Part shown: positions 10,021-22,140 of the stretch, in pieces
How the letters are laid out: each line of letters starts with the position of its first letter
Position numbering within the stretch: position 1 is the first letter of the stretch
NCBI GenBank assembly: GCA_032629725.1
Contig: JAFEVB010000004.1
Coordinates: 806,001 to 870,000, forward strand
DNA length: 64,000 nt
Source: Gremmenia infestans
Lineage: Eukaryota > Ascomycota > Leotiomycetes > Helotiales > Hamatocanthoscyphaceae
Direction: 5' to 3'
Position numbers and translations under genes: made by a program
Notes under the pieces: model-generated
Seen by the model: only the letters and a program-made list of their open reading frames with translations
Databases searched by the model: none
Told to the model about the DNA's origin: nothing

Positions 10021-10588
10021 AGTTCGGTTCGGAGCGAGTTACAAGTTCCCTACAAATGCTTTGAGGAGCTGAGTACTTCGCTGCGCTGGATGGTAAGACG
10101 ATATATAGGAGAACTGGATTGAGAGCAAGCAAGCAAGCAAGCAAGCGGCTCGGAGGGATCAACTTGATAGCCTCTTTGAGAGTTTACCTAAATTAAAGTG
10201 ACGGATTATCATTTTAAAAAGCGCTTTATAATTGAGTTACACCTATATAGTTATGCTACTTCGTTGGTTGCAAATATAATGTGGATGGAAAAAGAGAAAG
10301 AGTTACTGCAAGAAGTGAGGTGAGAAGCGAGAAGTTTAGACATGATAGACCCCTGGAAAATTACGTCATACTATGAAGAACCATTGATTGCCCCACCAAA
10401 CCTCAAGAATAACGACTTTCTCTTTAGAACATCTCTATAATCACAATTCAAAGTTCAGTTTCTTTAATCCCTTTTAAAAATCTACAATTTCTCATCCCCA
10501 AACTCCATCATCAAATCGAAAGGTCTTTCATCAATTCTCCCCTTTCCTCCCCTCTAAGTACCCCGCCAAAGCTAACCCCTCCTTCCAG
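10021..10588 (+). promoter_or_regulatory. Upstream region of the next gene, with a (GCAA)n run
   Basis: A GCAA tetranucleotide microsatellite of about 22 bases is at 10125-10146. The last 100 bases before the ATG at 10589 are pyrimidine-rich, and GCTAACCCCTCCTTCCAG runs directly into the ATG. That has the form of a branch point plus 3' splice site, suggesting a leader intron ending at 10588; a possible donor is GTCTTT at 10520. This is inferred. Confidence 0.4.
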
Positions 10589-11125
10589 ATGTCCCACCAG
10601 CCCTCGACCACCGAACAACTCAAAAACACCGCCACTTCAACCTACAATACCTTTACCTCCAACATCGCCTCAGAGGAGAAAAAGCCAGGCTATGATCCCG
10701 ACAAAGATACGCGGAATTTCAAAAAAGACGAGCATGGGAATACGGTGAAGAAGGGGGGTTACAAGGACAAGTTGAACGAAGCTGCGATGGGAAGAGAAAC
10801 GAACGAGGAGGGCTTGGTAGAGAAAGGTATAGTATCCCCTCCCTATATTGGCTTATTCCAAGGTCAGAGAAATGGGGGGGAGGAATCAGGGAGCCGAGAG
10901 GCTCGAGAACAGCATGCTGACGAGACAGTGTGTTCCTATATTCCAGGCGTAAGCACATTACAGCAAGCCGCTTTCGAGCAAGGACCACCTGCAGAAGAAA
11001 ACAAGAACAGTGGTCCCCCGAATAGACCGGATCATGATGTGCAGGTGGAAGAGTTTCTGAGGAAACAGTATCATAGTAAGAGTGGAGACGGTATGCCGGA
11101 CTTGGATAAGAGGGATGGGAATTGA
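10589..11125 (+). CDS. Small hydrophilic fungal protein, one intron
   Basis: I model this as join(10589..10826,10929..11125), giving 144 residues. The intron has a GTATAG donor, a CTGAC branch sequence at about 10,917, and a CAG acceptor at 10928. Splicing joins LVEK to VCSYIPGVSTL, which reads as a continuous amphipathic segment. The protein is Lys/Asp/Glu-rich with no hydrophobic core. It has an N-terminal helix of about 30 residues, a lysine-rich middle (GYDPDKDTRNFKKDEHGN), the short YIPGVSTL segment, and a C-terminal block containing GPPNRPDHDVQVEEFLRKQY. I believe this C-terminal block occurs in unnamed small ascomycete proteins, but this is from memory. No enzyme motif is visible. It may be an intrinsically disordered stress-type protein; that is a guess. 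The intron length is a multiple of three without a stop, so an unspliced reading of 178 residues also stays open. Confidence 0.72.
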   Translation: MSHQPSTTEQLKNTATSTYNTFTSNIASEEKKPGYDPDKDTRNFKKDEHGNTVKKGGYKDKLNEAAMGRETNEEGLVEKGIVSPPYIGLFQGQRNGGEESGSREAREQHADETVCSYIPGVSTLQQAAFEQGPPAEENKNSGPPNRPDHDVQVEEFLRKQYHSKSGDGMPDLDKRDGN

Positions 11126-11428
11126 TGGGATGGGAAAGTGGTGGCTGAAGGACGGCGTTCATGTGATAACAAGGTGATTGGGAAGAGTGCTTGTATTGAA
11201 AAGAGTTTGGAGCGGAGTATATGTTTTGATCCTGGTGAAGCTGCCAGGCCGAATAACAGACTGTGAGTGCAACCATATCAATTCTTTTGTTGTTGGAGGC
11301 GAGAATTCTGTTTTTTTTGGCACCTTATCGACATCATTAGTTTTCAGGGGAAGCCCTTTCGCCTGCAAAATTTTATCTCCATCTTCATATCCTAGATTAA
11401 AAGACACGACTGTCCTCGTCCTATAATC
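11126..11428. terminator. Short convergent 3' gap
   Basis: Only about 300 bases separate the stop of the plus-strand gene from the stop of the minus-strand sirtuin, so both 3' ends and polyadenylation sites must lie here. T-rich stretches (TTTTTTTT at about 11,311) are visible, but no canonical AATAAA can be assigned with confidence. Confidence 0.4.
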
Positions 11429-12608
11429 TCATGGCGAAGCGGCAAAATATTTCTGCACTTCATCCATCTCTTCCTCTTCCTCATCCCCCTCATCATCTTC
11501 AACCCGAGCACCATTCACCATCGCTGCCTCCCCCACAAACTCCTCCAACCCACCAACACCCTTCAAGATATCCGGCAAAACCTTAGCGGCATCTCCCTCA
11601 AACAAGAAATCAACACTCCTCAAACTCCCAGCAGACCCGAGCTCCCTACTATCCATATTCACGACCGCGATTCTCGCCCCTTGGTTCCTCGCCACTTGCA
11701 CATAACTCGCAGCCGGGTATACCTGCGCCGTCGTGCCAATCACAAGACACAGATCTATCAGCCCGCTGCCGATCCACTGATCAACCTCCGTTAGGGTCTG
11801 CTTGGGAAGACTTTCGTCGAACCACACGACGCCCGGACGCAGCAGTCCGGTTTTGCAGGCTGGGCAATGGGGCAATTCGTCGATGGGGATAGTTGGGCTT
11901 TTGGAGGTGCTGTTTGACAGAGAATTTTTACTGGTTTTTGATGCGGCGGAGAGACGGGCTGTTATGGAGGCTTCGTCGATGAGAAGGGCTGGGTGCAAGG
12001 GGTCGGAGAAATTGTCTTTCTCGATGTACGGGCAGGAGACGCATTTTAGGTCGAAAAGGGAGGAGTGGAGAAGCTTCAATTGCGCGGCTGGGTGATTGGC
12101 TCGTTGGGAGAGACCTGTGATGCTGTTAGTATAATATGTCAAGGTGATAGTAATTGAATGATACTAAAGGCGAACACGAGAAGGGGGGGGGATCACATGA
12201 CACCATTTCCGAACAAGGGGACTTACCATCAATATTCTGCGACAAACACATGAACCCCTCCTCCCCCATCCTCCTCGCCAGTTCCGCCAAAGCATAATGT
12301 CCCATATTCGGCTTCGCATTCAAAGCCTTATGCCGTCGGTACGCATAGAACAACCATACCAGCCCCGGATCATTCTCAAATGCCTCAGGGGTAGCTAGAG
12401 CACTAGCTTTGTAATTCCTCCACATTCCTCCAGCGCCGCGGAAGGTCCCCAGTCCAGATGAAGCCGAGAGGCCTGCTCCACAGAGTGCCAATACGCGCTT
12501 GGATGATTTGAGGACGGCTTGGAAGTCTGAGACGGAGGTGCTTGCCCAGGAGCGTTTTGGGGGGTTCTGTTGCCTGGAGGATTGATGGAAGGATGTTGAT
12601 GAAGACAT
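11429..12608 (-). CDS. Class III (SIRT5-like) sirtuin, NAD-dependent protein deacylase
   Basis: Model: complement(join(11429..12114,12227..12608)), 355 residues. The 112-base intron has GTAAGT, a TACTAAC branch and CAG, and splicing restores SQNIDGLSQRA. NAD-binding motifs are GAGLSASSGLGTFRG (from residue 44) and QNID (124-127). The catalytic His is His144 in LLHSSLF. Zinc ligands are C152/C155 and C211/C214. RPGVVWFDE and GTTAQVYPA complete the Rossmann fold. The helix LFYAYRR supplies Tyr88 and Arg91 in the YxxR spacing that in human SIRT5 recognises succinyl, malonyl and glutaryl lysine, so I infer acyl removal rather than plain deacetylation. A Lys/Ser-rich insert of about 45 residues separates the two zinc pairs, and the C-terminus ends in a strongly acidic run. 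No clear mitochondrial presequence is seen, though the N-terminus is Ser-rich with few acids. Confidence 0.92.
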
Positions 12609-13169
12609 GTTATTTCGCAGTTTAAGCAGAAGAGAATTTGAGGGTGTTTGAAAGTTGGATCGGTAAGTTGGTTTTCAGAAGTGTGTTGGTTCATAGCTGC
12701 CTAATATATTTATACTTCTCCGGTGCACGTGACCGTGCAATTCTACTACTGATTTTAAGGGCTTCTATGCTTTTGCGCTTCTATACTTTCATGCAGAGCT
12801 ATATGACAGGAAAGCTTTCTCGTTCAAATTATCGCCAATTCTGATCTGCTTTAACGAAAGCGCTAGATTTCAGGGGGCTCGCTTATTGTGTCATGATAGG
12901 GTCAGCGCTAAAAGTGCTCTAGAATTCTAGCTCAAAGGCGCTGTAATTTTAGAGGTTACTCGCTAAAGATTTAGGGGGAGAATAAGTGTAGTGGGTGGCC
13001 GTACATGTGCCATTATAACACAAGGAATTAAAACACATACAGTATCATATCAACTCGTTTCTATAATGATATTTATCCATTTTAATACTCTTAGTCTATA
13101 TATACCCTACACTACTTTATTAGTATATTACATGCTAATCTATAACATACAGAAATGTTATAACGAAAT
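12609..13169. other. Sirtuin promoter side and transition to AT-rich DNA
   Basis: The first 100 bases should include the sirtuin promoter. From about 12,850 the words GCGCTAAA, GCGCTAGA, CTCGCTAA and GCTCGCTT recur loosely, and from about 13,010 the DNA becomes AT-rich. No gene is visible. The AT-rich patch precedes the broken membrane protein gene. Confidence 0.4.
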
Positions 13170-14507
13170 CTAAGCGTAAAGAGTATCCTTCCGAATTGGC
13201 CTAATGTCTTCCCTGGTCCCATCTGTCCCAGAATGTCGTATCCCCTTGCTCTGAATACCTTTGTCGCCCTAATAGAGAATCCCCTTCTCACCAACATTCC
13301 AATCGTCGATCAAATTTGATAGCGTCTGGAAATGTCCCCATGCCGCCGGTTGACATCCACCCGGTCGACGAAAAGCCAAGTAAGTCGTAAACAAAGCTAC
13401 CAAAATCGCTCTAATGGCAAAAACATATACTCGTATGTACATCATAGTAAAATATAATATTTTTTCTGTTTCAACAGGCATAAAGTTCGACTTTAGGCTT
13501 TGTCCAAGGACCCAGTGAAGGAGTGATTTTGCTACAAAGAGTACGATGTTAGGCCAGCTTGTAACAACTGCTATAAAAGCGTTTGTATTTAAACGAGCAC
13601 TTTTCCCCACGCCTTTAGAGGACCTATAAGCCGCTCTCCAAGCCACCTCATCCCTTATCATGTTAACCACCAGCTCAATACAGTGGAGCCCCATGGTCTG
13701 CGAACCCTGTATAGTGCGTGCAAAGAGGATGCCGAGGAAAGGCTCAAGAGCCAATGGAAATGATGTAGCTGTATCAACATTGGAAAGCGAAGTCATTGGT
13801 AGAAGGAAGAAAGAACCTGATGACCCATCAGGCGTGGGATATCCTGTCCATGAGAAATTAAACACCCACGAATGGTCGACAATTTCTGTCTTTGACTCAA
13901 GTGTGAGAACTATAGCCCATGTAATAGCTAAGACTGGTAGAGCCCAGATGAATACAACGATATGACGAATTGCCTTAATCGATCGGTATAGCCTCCTCTG
14001 ATGATGTCGCGGGCTCTTAGCAACGCTCGCATCATGTGTCTCTGACACAGCCATCATACTGCGTCCAGGTACGTGTGTGTATTTATAGTGCCGAAGTGCT
14101 AGAGCATTCTTTAGAGGATTTGAGCTCCACGTAGCAATCTGGTGTAACGAAGACGCAGACCATGTTGCAATAACAGCCTGTCCTAGCAAACCAATAGCCA
14201 AAGTTCCAATAGCAAGTCCATTCACAAGATGACATGGAAGGCTTTCTAGGAATAATTAAGAGGTCGACGCGTAGCAAAGAATCAAACATGTTGTCCAAAT
14301 TGCATTTGCATACCAGCGATTGGCAGGGCTTTTGCTCGCACTGGTGAAAAGCCCGATATTTGTATTGAACTCAAGGCGCCCTTCTCAATACAAGGCCCAG
14401 CGAAGGGATGTAGAGTGGATAAAGCCCATCGTATCCGTTAACAAGGTGATGATAATGTTGACCAAGAATGCGAGTGCTTCAACAATAGCATTAGAGAGTC
14501 TCACTTC
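13170..14507 (-). pseudogene. Broken multi-pass membrane protein gene, 5' end lost
   Basis: One minus-strand frame runs from 14507 to a stop at 13172-13170 and contains three internal stops: TGA at 14387-14385, TAA at 14258-14256 and TAG at 13271-13269. The text on both sides of each stop is coherent. Before the first is IHSTSLRWALY, after it EGRLEFNTNIGLF. Around the second are CLILCYASTS and LFLESL. After the third is GDKGIQSKGIRHSGT. Each stop can come from one C-to-T or G-to-A change (CGA, CAA, TGG). The family is a fungal multi-pass membrane protein of unknown function, recognisable by ATWSSNPLKNAL and QPAAWGHFQTLSNLIDDW. At least five hydrophobic segments are visible. The longest open part, 14225-13269, begins at a GTG, not a real start. 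The 5' exons are missing where the AT-rich block begins. Confidence 0.75.
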
Positions 14508-15800
14508 TTAAAAGAGGCTATTTTTTCCATCTATTATATTTATATAGACTACTACTAATATATAGCATACGATTCCGACCCAGGCTAGAACTAGGCCTAT
14601 AATATAAAATTAGAGCTTACTATAGATTCTTATAAGTTCTAATTTTAGACCTAGATCTAAGCTATAAAGAAACTAAGTTGTTTTATAGGTTCTTTAAATA
14701 ATAGAACCTAACTTATAGGTCTTTATAAGTACTTATAGGTTCTTTAAGATTATATAATAAGTAACTATAAATAGATAGACTATTTTAATACTAAAAATAA
14801 CTAATTATTATTTAGAAGTTAAAATTAAAATAGTATTTTTTTTTAAATTAGTTTAACTTTATTTTATTTACTAGCTATTATTTTTACTAGTAGATATCTT
14901 CTATTTTATAATATCTAATTATAAGTTTATTAAATATTAACTTTTCCTAGCTTAGCTTTTCTAGATTATTCTATTAATATTTTATAAATTAGAAGTTCTT
15001 TTATATAATAGTTATATATTTTCTATAAATAGTAGTAAGATTAGCTATTAGAATATAATTAGTATAAAGATTAATATAAAATCTATAGTATTACTTACTT
15101 TTAAACTTCTAAATTAAAAATACTTCTACTACTTTTTATAAGGCTTCTAAAAGTATTAATATTTATAGCTATCTTTTATATTAGTTATATAAAAGATGTT
15201 TTTAGAAAAATTAGTTTAGTATATATCTAATAATATCTAATCTTATATAATACTTAAGCTATTAATATTTATAAAAACTTTTTCTATTAGATAAAAGTTA
15301 CTTTATTAGTAATATTAGATATATATTAGTAGTATTAGATATATATTAATAGTATTAGCCTAATAGATAGCTAATACTAGCTTAATTATTTTATAAGTAA
15401 ACTAGCTTACTTATAAATCTTTTTAGTATTTATAAGTAAATAAAGTAATAGATAAATATAAAACTATTTTTAAAACTTATTATATAAGCTATATTTAGTA
15501 TAAAATAGGTTTAGATATATGTTTTATAAGCTAGATTTAAGTATAAAGTAGGTTATTATATATTATATAAGATATATTTAATATAAAGCAGATTTAAAGG
15601 AATATTTTATAAGCTAGGTTTAAATATAGAGCAGATTATTATATATATTTACTTAGCTATAAAATAGTATCTATTTTAACTTATTAACTTTTTTTTAGAT
15701 AAAGTTTATTTATTAGCTAGAGCTTTTTTTTATTATTTTTTTTTATATATTTACTTTTCTTAACTACTTAGCTTTATTAAGTTTACTTCTTTTAGCTATC
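14508..15800. other. Unassigned RIP-mutated DNA left of the first Gypsy LTR
   Basis: No coding trace could be recovered. A loosely repeated word of the type TATAAGCTAGRTTTAARTATARAGYAG occurs about four times between 15,480 and 15,640. It may be the remnant of whatever replaced the 5' end of the neighbouring membrane protein gene. Confidence 0.3.
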
Positions 15801-16271
15801 TATAACGATCGTCTAGCTCTTATAGTACTAAGATAAGTCTTATAACTTAAGTAGATCTTTAAACCTAGATTATTATTAGATTAATATTAGTATCTATTAA
15901 TAGATTACTAGTTGCTATACTTAGAAGTATAGCTTATTATAAAGTATAAAGTAATAAGTATATATTAGGAAATACTATTTAAGTTAAGTATAAAGCTTCT
16001 ATCTAATAGATAATAACCTAGCTTTATATAGAACCTTTATATCCTAGATTATATAGATTATTCTAATTCTACTAATCCCGGATTATATAGATTATTACGA
16101 TCTAAATAATCTATCTTTATTTTATAATATATTATATAACTAGCTAACTATTATATATAGTTATTATATTAGCTACTATAAAGAAACCTTTTTTCTTCTA
16201 GGGGTTCTTTTATACTTAGTAAGCTAGATATTAAGCTTAAGGTTCTCTAGTTATATATTATATTTATAATA
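15801..16271 (-). repeat. Gypsy LTR, copy G1
   Basis: This 471-base stretch aligns along its length with the LTR at 58,078-58,543, with differences that are overwhelmingly transitions. The terminal TG has become TA at 15801 (TATAACGATCG versus TGTAACGATCG). The following bases CTATTTCTCTCCCGG correspond to the polypurine tract complement in the better copy. Relative to pol on minus this is the 3' LTR. Confidence 0.8.
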
Positions 16272-19200
16272 CTATTTCTCTCCCGGTTAGCGTCGCTCTA
16301 ACGCTTAAGTATAATATAGGAAATATTTTATAACATCTATAGCTTTCTTCTTCTTTTATTATACCTATTAGTTCTACTAAATATAAGTAATATATTACTC
16401 TTTTTAAAACTATTTAGTTATATAGTATCCTAAATATGCTTTATTCTAACTATACTTATTATTACTACTAATATATAGTTCTAAATAGCAAGTTGCAGTA
16501 GTATAGAAAGTATGTTTAATATAAAGTAAAATATAATACTTTTTAAGTATTAGTTAATAATCTTTAGAATCTTTATCTAAAGAAAAAGCGTCTAAAGTTT
16601 AAAAGAGATATAGCTTTTAAGACAGCTATAGCTAGTCTAGTCTAAGTTTATAAACTTGAATATTATTAATAGAAGCTTTATAAATAAAGTATAAAGATAG
16701 TCTATTATAAGCTAAAGTCCTTTAATAAGTTAGATGTCTTAGAGAAAAAGGAAAAAGATAAAAGAGAAAAGAATAAATAGCGTAAGTAAAAGGCCTTGTC
16801 TGCTTTTTCTACTATAGTTCCTACTAGTAGCTTTTCTTCTAGTTCTAACCTTTTTAATAATCCTGCTTTTATTATATCCCTAGCTATATATAATCTCTCT
16901 AACCTTTTTTAGATAAGTTAAGATATTAGTTTTAGTACTTTATAAATATTTTAAGATTCCTAAGTATTACTAAGGTTTCCTAGGTGTTTTCTAAGTATAG
17001 GTAGTTTATCTATTTAACTAGGTACTTGGTATAGCTTCTAACTTGTTTATAGTCTAGTATTACTTTAACTTTATACTTAGTATTAAGATTAATTAGTTAG
17101 ATTTCTATAACAGGCGCAGGTAGCGCCTCTAGTAGTACTAGTTTAAGAAGAGATATATAAAATACTAGATATATATTTATTATTCTAAGTAGTACTAATT
17201 TGTAGTTAACTAGTTCTATAACTTGCTTAATTTTAAACAGCCTTAGCTTTTTATAATCTAGTTTTATACTTAGTTGTTTTATCTTAATATTTTTTTATAT
17301 TAGGTAGACTTTATTTCTCTTTAAGTATAGGTTCTATAGTACGTTTTCTATTATAGTACGATGCTATATTACGAATATAATATATAACTAAAGAATCTTA
17401 GACTTAATATCTAGCTTTAGACATAGAAGAACCCTTAGTAGAAATAGGTTTTCTTTATATAAGCAAAAGACGTTTTTCTAGTATATTAAGTTATATAATA
17501 GACTAAGAAGAACCGTAGAGATCCTTATAGCTTATTAGGATCTATTAGAATCTAAAGGCATAAAGGTTCTATATAAAGCTAGGTTATTACCTATTAGATA
17601 AAAGCTTTATACTTAACTTAAATAGTATTTTCTAATATATACTTATTACTTTATACTTTATAATAAGCTATACTTTTAAGTATAGTAACTAGTAATCTAT
17701 TAATAGATACTAATATTAATCTAATAATAACCTAGATCTAGAGACCTAACTTAAGTTATAAGACTTATCTTAGCGCTACGTAAGCTAGACGATTGTTATA
17801 TACTACTCTTTTTATAAAAAATACTAGATCGCTAGCTAGTTTCTTCTAAAGTGCCTTAAGGTTTTCTATCTATATAGTTGCGGATTAGTTATCTAATCTT
17901 AAGATTATTATAAAGCGGTAGGCCTTAGGGTTATAACTATAATTTATATATACTAGTAAAATCTTTATATTTTCCGCAGCTAATATATTATATATAAACT
18001 AGATAAGTAGTAGAAGCTCTATCTAGTTGTTCTACTTATAGTTTATATAATACTAGATATATATTTCTATTATCTGATTTATCTATTTAGTTTATCTATT
18101 AGTTTATAGGTAAAAACTTATTAATAGCTTTTTTTTAATACTTAGTAAAGCTATAAATGCCGTCTAGAATTTTAAAGTAAAAAGCTAATCTCTATCTAAT
18201 ATGATTTTTTCTAGCGCGCTATAGTTTACTACTACTACTTAGAGAAATATCTAAGCTAAGTTTTTAGCTATACTTAATTTTTTATAAGATATTATATAGG
18301 TATATTTTATTAATCTATTTATAATAACTAGAATAGAATTATATTCTACTTCTATTATTAGGTTCTTAGATAGTAGTAGTTTAACTATAAAGTTCTATAT
18401 AATAGATATCTAAAAAGTCTTTAGTATATTAAGTAATTATATTATATTATATAAAGCGTATTATAATATCTTATTTTATATATAAGTATTATACTTACTA
18501 ATAACCTTCTTAACTATTATTTGCATACCTAGAAAGTAGTATCTTTAAGAGAGCCTCTTTTAGGTTCTAGTATTCCCTTAATATCTATAAGCTAGTAGCT
18601 TATATTATTTTTTAATAAATTCTTTTCGAATACTTTTAAGAATATATATTTTATTTTTATATAATAGAAGCTTTTCTATATTCTTCTAGAAGTATTATAA
18701 GATGCCTTCCGCTACTATATCCCCTTTATATACTAATTTGATTTTATTTATAAATAGATTACTATTAATATAGATTGCAGCTGCGATTTATTATTTATTT
18801 AGAATAAGGTTATTACTATCTTTCTAGAAGATTATAATGCTTTTTATTTCCTTTTTTATCTTATACCCTAGCTTTTAACTTAGCGTATTAGTATATATAT
18901 TCTTTATTTTTTTTATATATTTAATTTATAAGTTATAAGTAGCAAGTATTTCTATCTATCTTATCTGCCGCCTATTTAAGTCTTTAGTTATAGTAAAGCT
19001 AATAAGATTCTTATAATTAGTAAGAATTATTACTAGGAAGTTAGCTTTTTAAAAGTAAACCCTTTATTCTTATAATACTTTAACTATTACTAGAAGTTCT
19101 TTATTATATATATTATAGTTAAGTTCTATAGATATTATTTTTCTAAAGTAGTATACTACTAGATGCTAGCTGCTATTCTTATATTTTTATATAAGTACTC

Positions 19201-19781
19201 CCTTTATTACTTTATCTAATATATTTATTTCCGCTATTAACTTAAGTTCTAGCTAGAAGTTCTAGCAGATAGGCTTTTTTATAAAGGCCTGCTTTAGCTC
19301 TTAGAATGCCTTTTCCGCTTTATTTATCTATTTAAACTCCTACTCCTTTTTTATTAGGTTTATAAGTAGTAGAGCTTTTTTTAAATATAATTTAATAAAC
19401 TTCTAATAGAAGTTTATAAATCCTAAGAAAGATTATATCTATTTAACTATAGTTAGCATCTCTTAGATAATAATCGCTTAGACCTTTTTAAGGTTTAGGC
19501 CGATTTTTCTTAGTATAATTATATAGCTTAGAAAAGTGATTTCTTTTATATAGAAGTTATATTTAAATAGCTTTAAGCGGAATCCCTTTATTATAAGTGC
19601 TTCTAAGATCTATATTATATATTCTATATATTATTTCTTATTATTTAAATATACTAGTATATTATTAAGATAATATATATAGAACCTATCTAAGAAAGCT
19701 TTTAATATATTATAGTTAATTTTTTAATAGGTTACTAAAGCGTTAGTTAGCCTAAATAGTATAATCTAGTACTTATAATAA
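16272..19781 (-). mobile_element. Gypsy retrotransposon G1 internal part, heavily mutated
   Basis: The sequence is collinear with 58,544-61,617 of copy G2 but carries many more C-to-T and G-to-A changes. It includes the conserved antisense frame (about 16,560-16,930), the integrase C-terminus (about 17,120-17,400), integrase, RNase H and the 3' part of reverse transcriptase, all on minus. One extra segment of about 400 bases (roughly 17,390-17,790) repeats LTR-like words, so a solo LTR fragment appears inserted there. Homology to G2 stops at about 19,781, inside reverse transcriptase, where element B begins. Confidence 0.72.
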
Positions 19782-22140
19782 TATTAGTAGAATTCAAATC
19801 CTATTAAAAACTTTTTTTAATATTATTAGAATGTTTTTTAGCAGCTTTAGTTACTAAAGTTATAAGTTAATTTTTTTAATATTATTAGAGCAAAAAGTTA
19901 GTAGTAAGGGCCTAAGCCTACTCTAAGCCTGCTCTAATAATATTAAAAGCTTATCTTATCTATATAATATATTTTATATTTTATTTTCTATATCTATTAT
20001 TTATAATATTCTCTTATTTAGCTTCTTATAATATACTTTTATATATAAGATTACTTTTAGATTTAATACTTAAGATACTAACTATATCTTTTATTTTTTA
20101 TAGATAATTAATATAGAAAGTATAATAGATAGTATAGTATTTAATAGCTTAAATTAAGATATCTTTATATAAATCTATATTATAGATAATATTAAACTTA
20201 GAATCTATAATAGTAATTTTAGCTTAATAGTAATTATAATAATAGTTATAACTTTTATATTAAGTAAAGAATATAAATATAGATTAAATATTATCTTTTT
20301 TCTATTTATTCTTTTCTATATTAATCTATAATCTATTTTTTCCCTCTACTTTATAATCTATTCTTCCCTCTACTATCTCTCGCGTTTATCTATCCTTCCT
20401 CTCTACTCTTATAATCTATCCTTTCCCTCTATCTATCTCTATTTTATAATCTATTCTTCCCTCTACTCTATAATCTATTTTTCCCTCTTCTCTCTACTAC
20501 TTTCTTCTTTTTACTTTATAATATTCCTTATTTAAATCTATCTTAATTGCTTATTTAGTATAAATATATTATATAAATATATTTTATAAGCTTATACTAA
20601 TATTAAAAGGTAGTAAGAACTATAAAGTCTATAGATCTATTAGCTTTATTTATCTGCTTATCTTATATTTATTAATATACTAATAAAGAAAAACCTCCTC
20701 TATCTAGTTAATCTTCTATTATACTTTATAAACTAAATCCTTTATATTTCTTTAATACTAGATATAACTTTCCATAGCACTTTTATTCCTTTCTATTTAT
20801 ATTACTACTTCTTTATTATATAATAGTTTATAGTTTCTAACTTTATTTACTATTTACTATATATTATTTCCTAATCTAATCTATTATTAAGCCTATATGC
20901 TATACCCTCTATACTATCTCTAGTCTTAAAATAAATAACTATTATAAGCTTATTAGATAATCCTTAAAAAATTAATAGTTAGTATAATCTTTAGAAAGGA
21001 GGAATACTATACCTAGCTAACTAAAAAAAGCTGCGGCTTATTATTAACTATAGAGGCTTCCTTTTTACTCTTAATCTACGTTCTTATCACCTAACTATTT
21101 AGTAACTAGTTTCTATAGAATAAGTGCAATTCTTACCTCTTATAGTATCTTCTAGCTATTTATCTATTACTATATAAACCTTTTACTTTTTTAATAGTAG
21201 AGGAAGAATATTTAATTCGTTTTTAGAGCTAATATCTTTACTATTATTATTTTATTATAAGAGAGAGAATCTAAAATAACTATTCTCTAGACTAATCAGC
21301 TATATATAACTATTTTCTAGGCTCGCAGCTATCTATAGGTAGTCTTTAATATATAATATCCTAGATTATAATATTAGTATATATCTTTTACTTATAAGGT
21401 CTATTATATCTTTTATACCTTTACTCCTCTCTTCTATAGAAGCTGCTAAGCTGCCTAATATTATATACTATTAGTTTCTAGTATAAAGAGAAAAGATAAA
21501 ACCCTTAAAGTATATACTATATAGTCTTTATCTCTTTTCAGATCTATAATAGTTTCTTTAAACTTATTAGCTATATTATTTCTATAATCGCTATCTGTTT
21601 AAGTAATATAGCTCTTTACCTTAAAAACTAATATAGTACGTATTTCTTTCTCTCTTTTAGGCACTTTACTTATCTATAACTTTCTTATACTATTTCTATA
21701 TAACTAAATTAAAATATTAGTCTTATAATAAAAGGCAAATAGATAATATATAGGTAGTAGTACTATACTTTAACTAAGGACTTAAAGAAACTAGCTATCT
21801 GCTTCTTAGCTATAATAATAATAAATATAGATATAAGAATAATTAATTAAGTTAGAATAGTCTTAAACCACTTTTAAACCGTATTAACTTTATAATAAGT
21901 ATATATTCCTTTTATATTATAGAACTAAATTAAAGACTTAATAATAACTAGCGCTAGGAAACTTCTTATAGCTAAGCTAGTAATTATTAGTATTCTATCT
22001 AACCGGAAAGTATATTACTAGACCTTTATAGGATTAGGCGATAAGATTATATAATTAATAGCTAAGTTATACTAAAATTGCCTTTTTGTATTTTTAATTT
22101 TAGATCTTCTATTTTTACTAAAAGTTAAAAGTATATTATA
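19782..22140 (+). mobile_element. Element B fragment B1 (terminal 2.4 kb)
   Basis: Starts with TATTAGTAGAATTCAAATCC directly after G1 reverse transcriptase sequence and stays collinear with B3 from 46,083 until about 22,140, where it switches to repeat C. The same start sequence ends B2 at 42,399 (inverted) and begins B3, so it is the true terminus of the element. It lies between two unrelated neighbours, which is why the boundary is clear. Only the terminal region is present; no transposase part is in this copy. Confidence 0.75.
20330..20480. repeat. Subterminal 24-bp minisatellite of element B (B1 copy)
   Basis: Degenerate tandem copies of a unit like TATAATCTATTCTTCCCTCTACTT lie about 550 bases inside the terminus. 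The homologous array in B2 (about 41,530-41,850) has more copies and that in B3 (about 46,620-46,790) fewer, so copy number differs between element copies. Confidence 0.75.

Noticed and set aside
13269..14225. Treating the 318-codon frame as an intact membrane protein gene
   Set aside because: Its first codon is GTG, and coherent family text continues upstream and downstream across in-frame stops, so it is part of a pseudogene.
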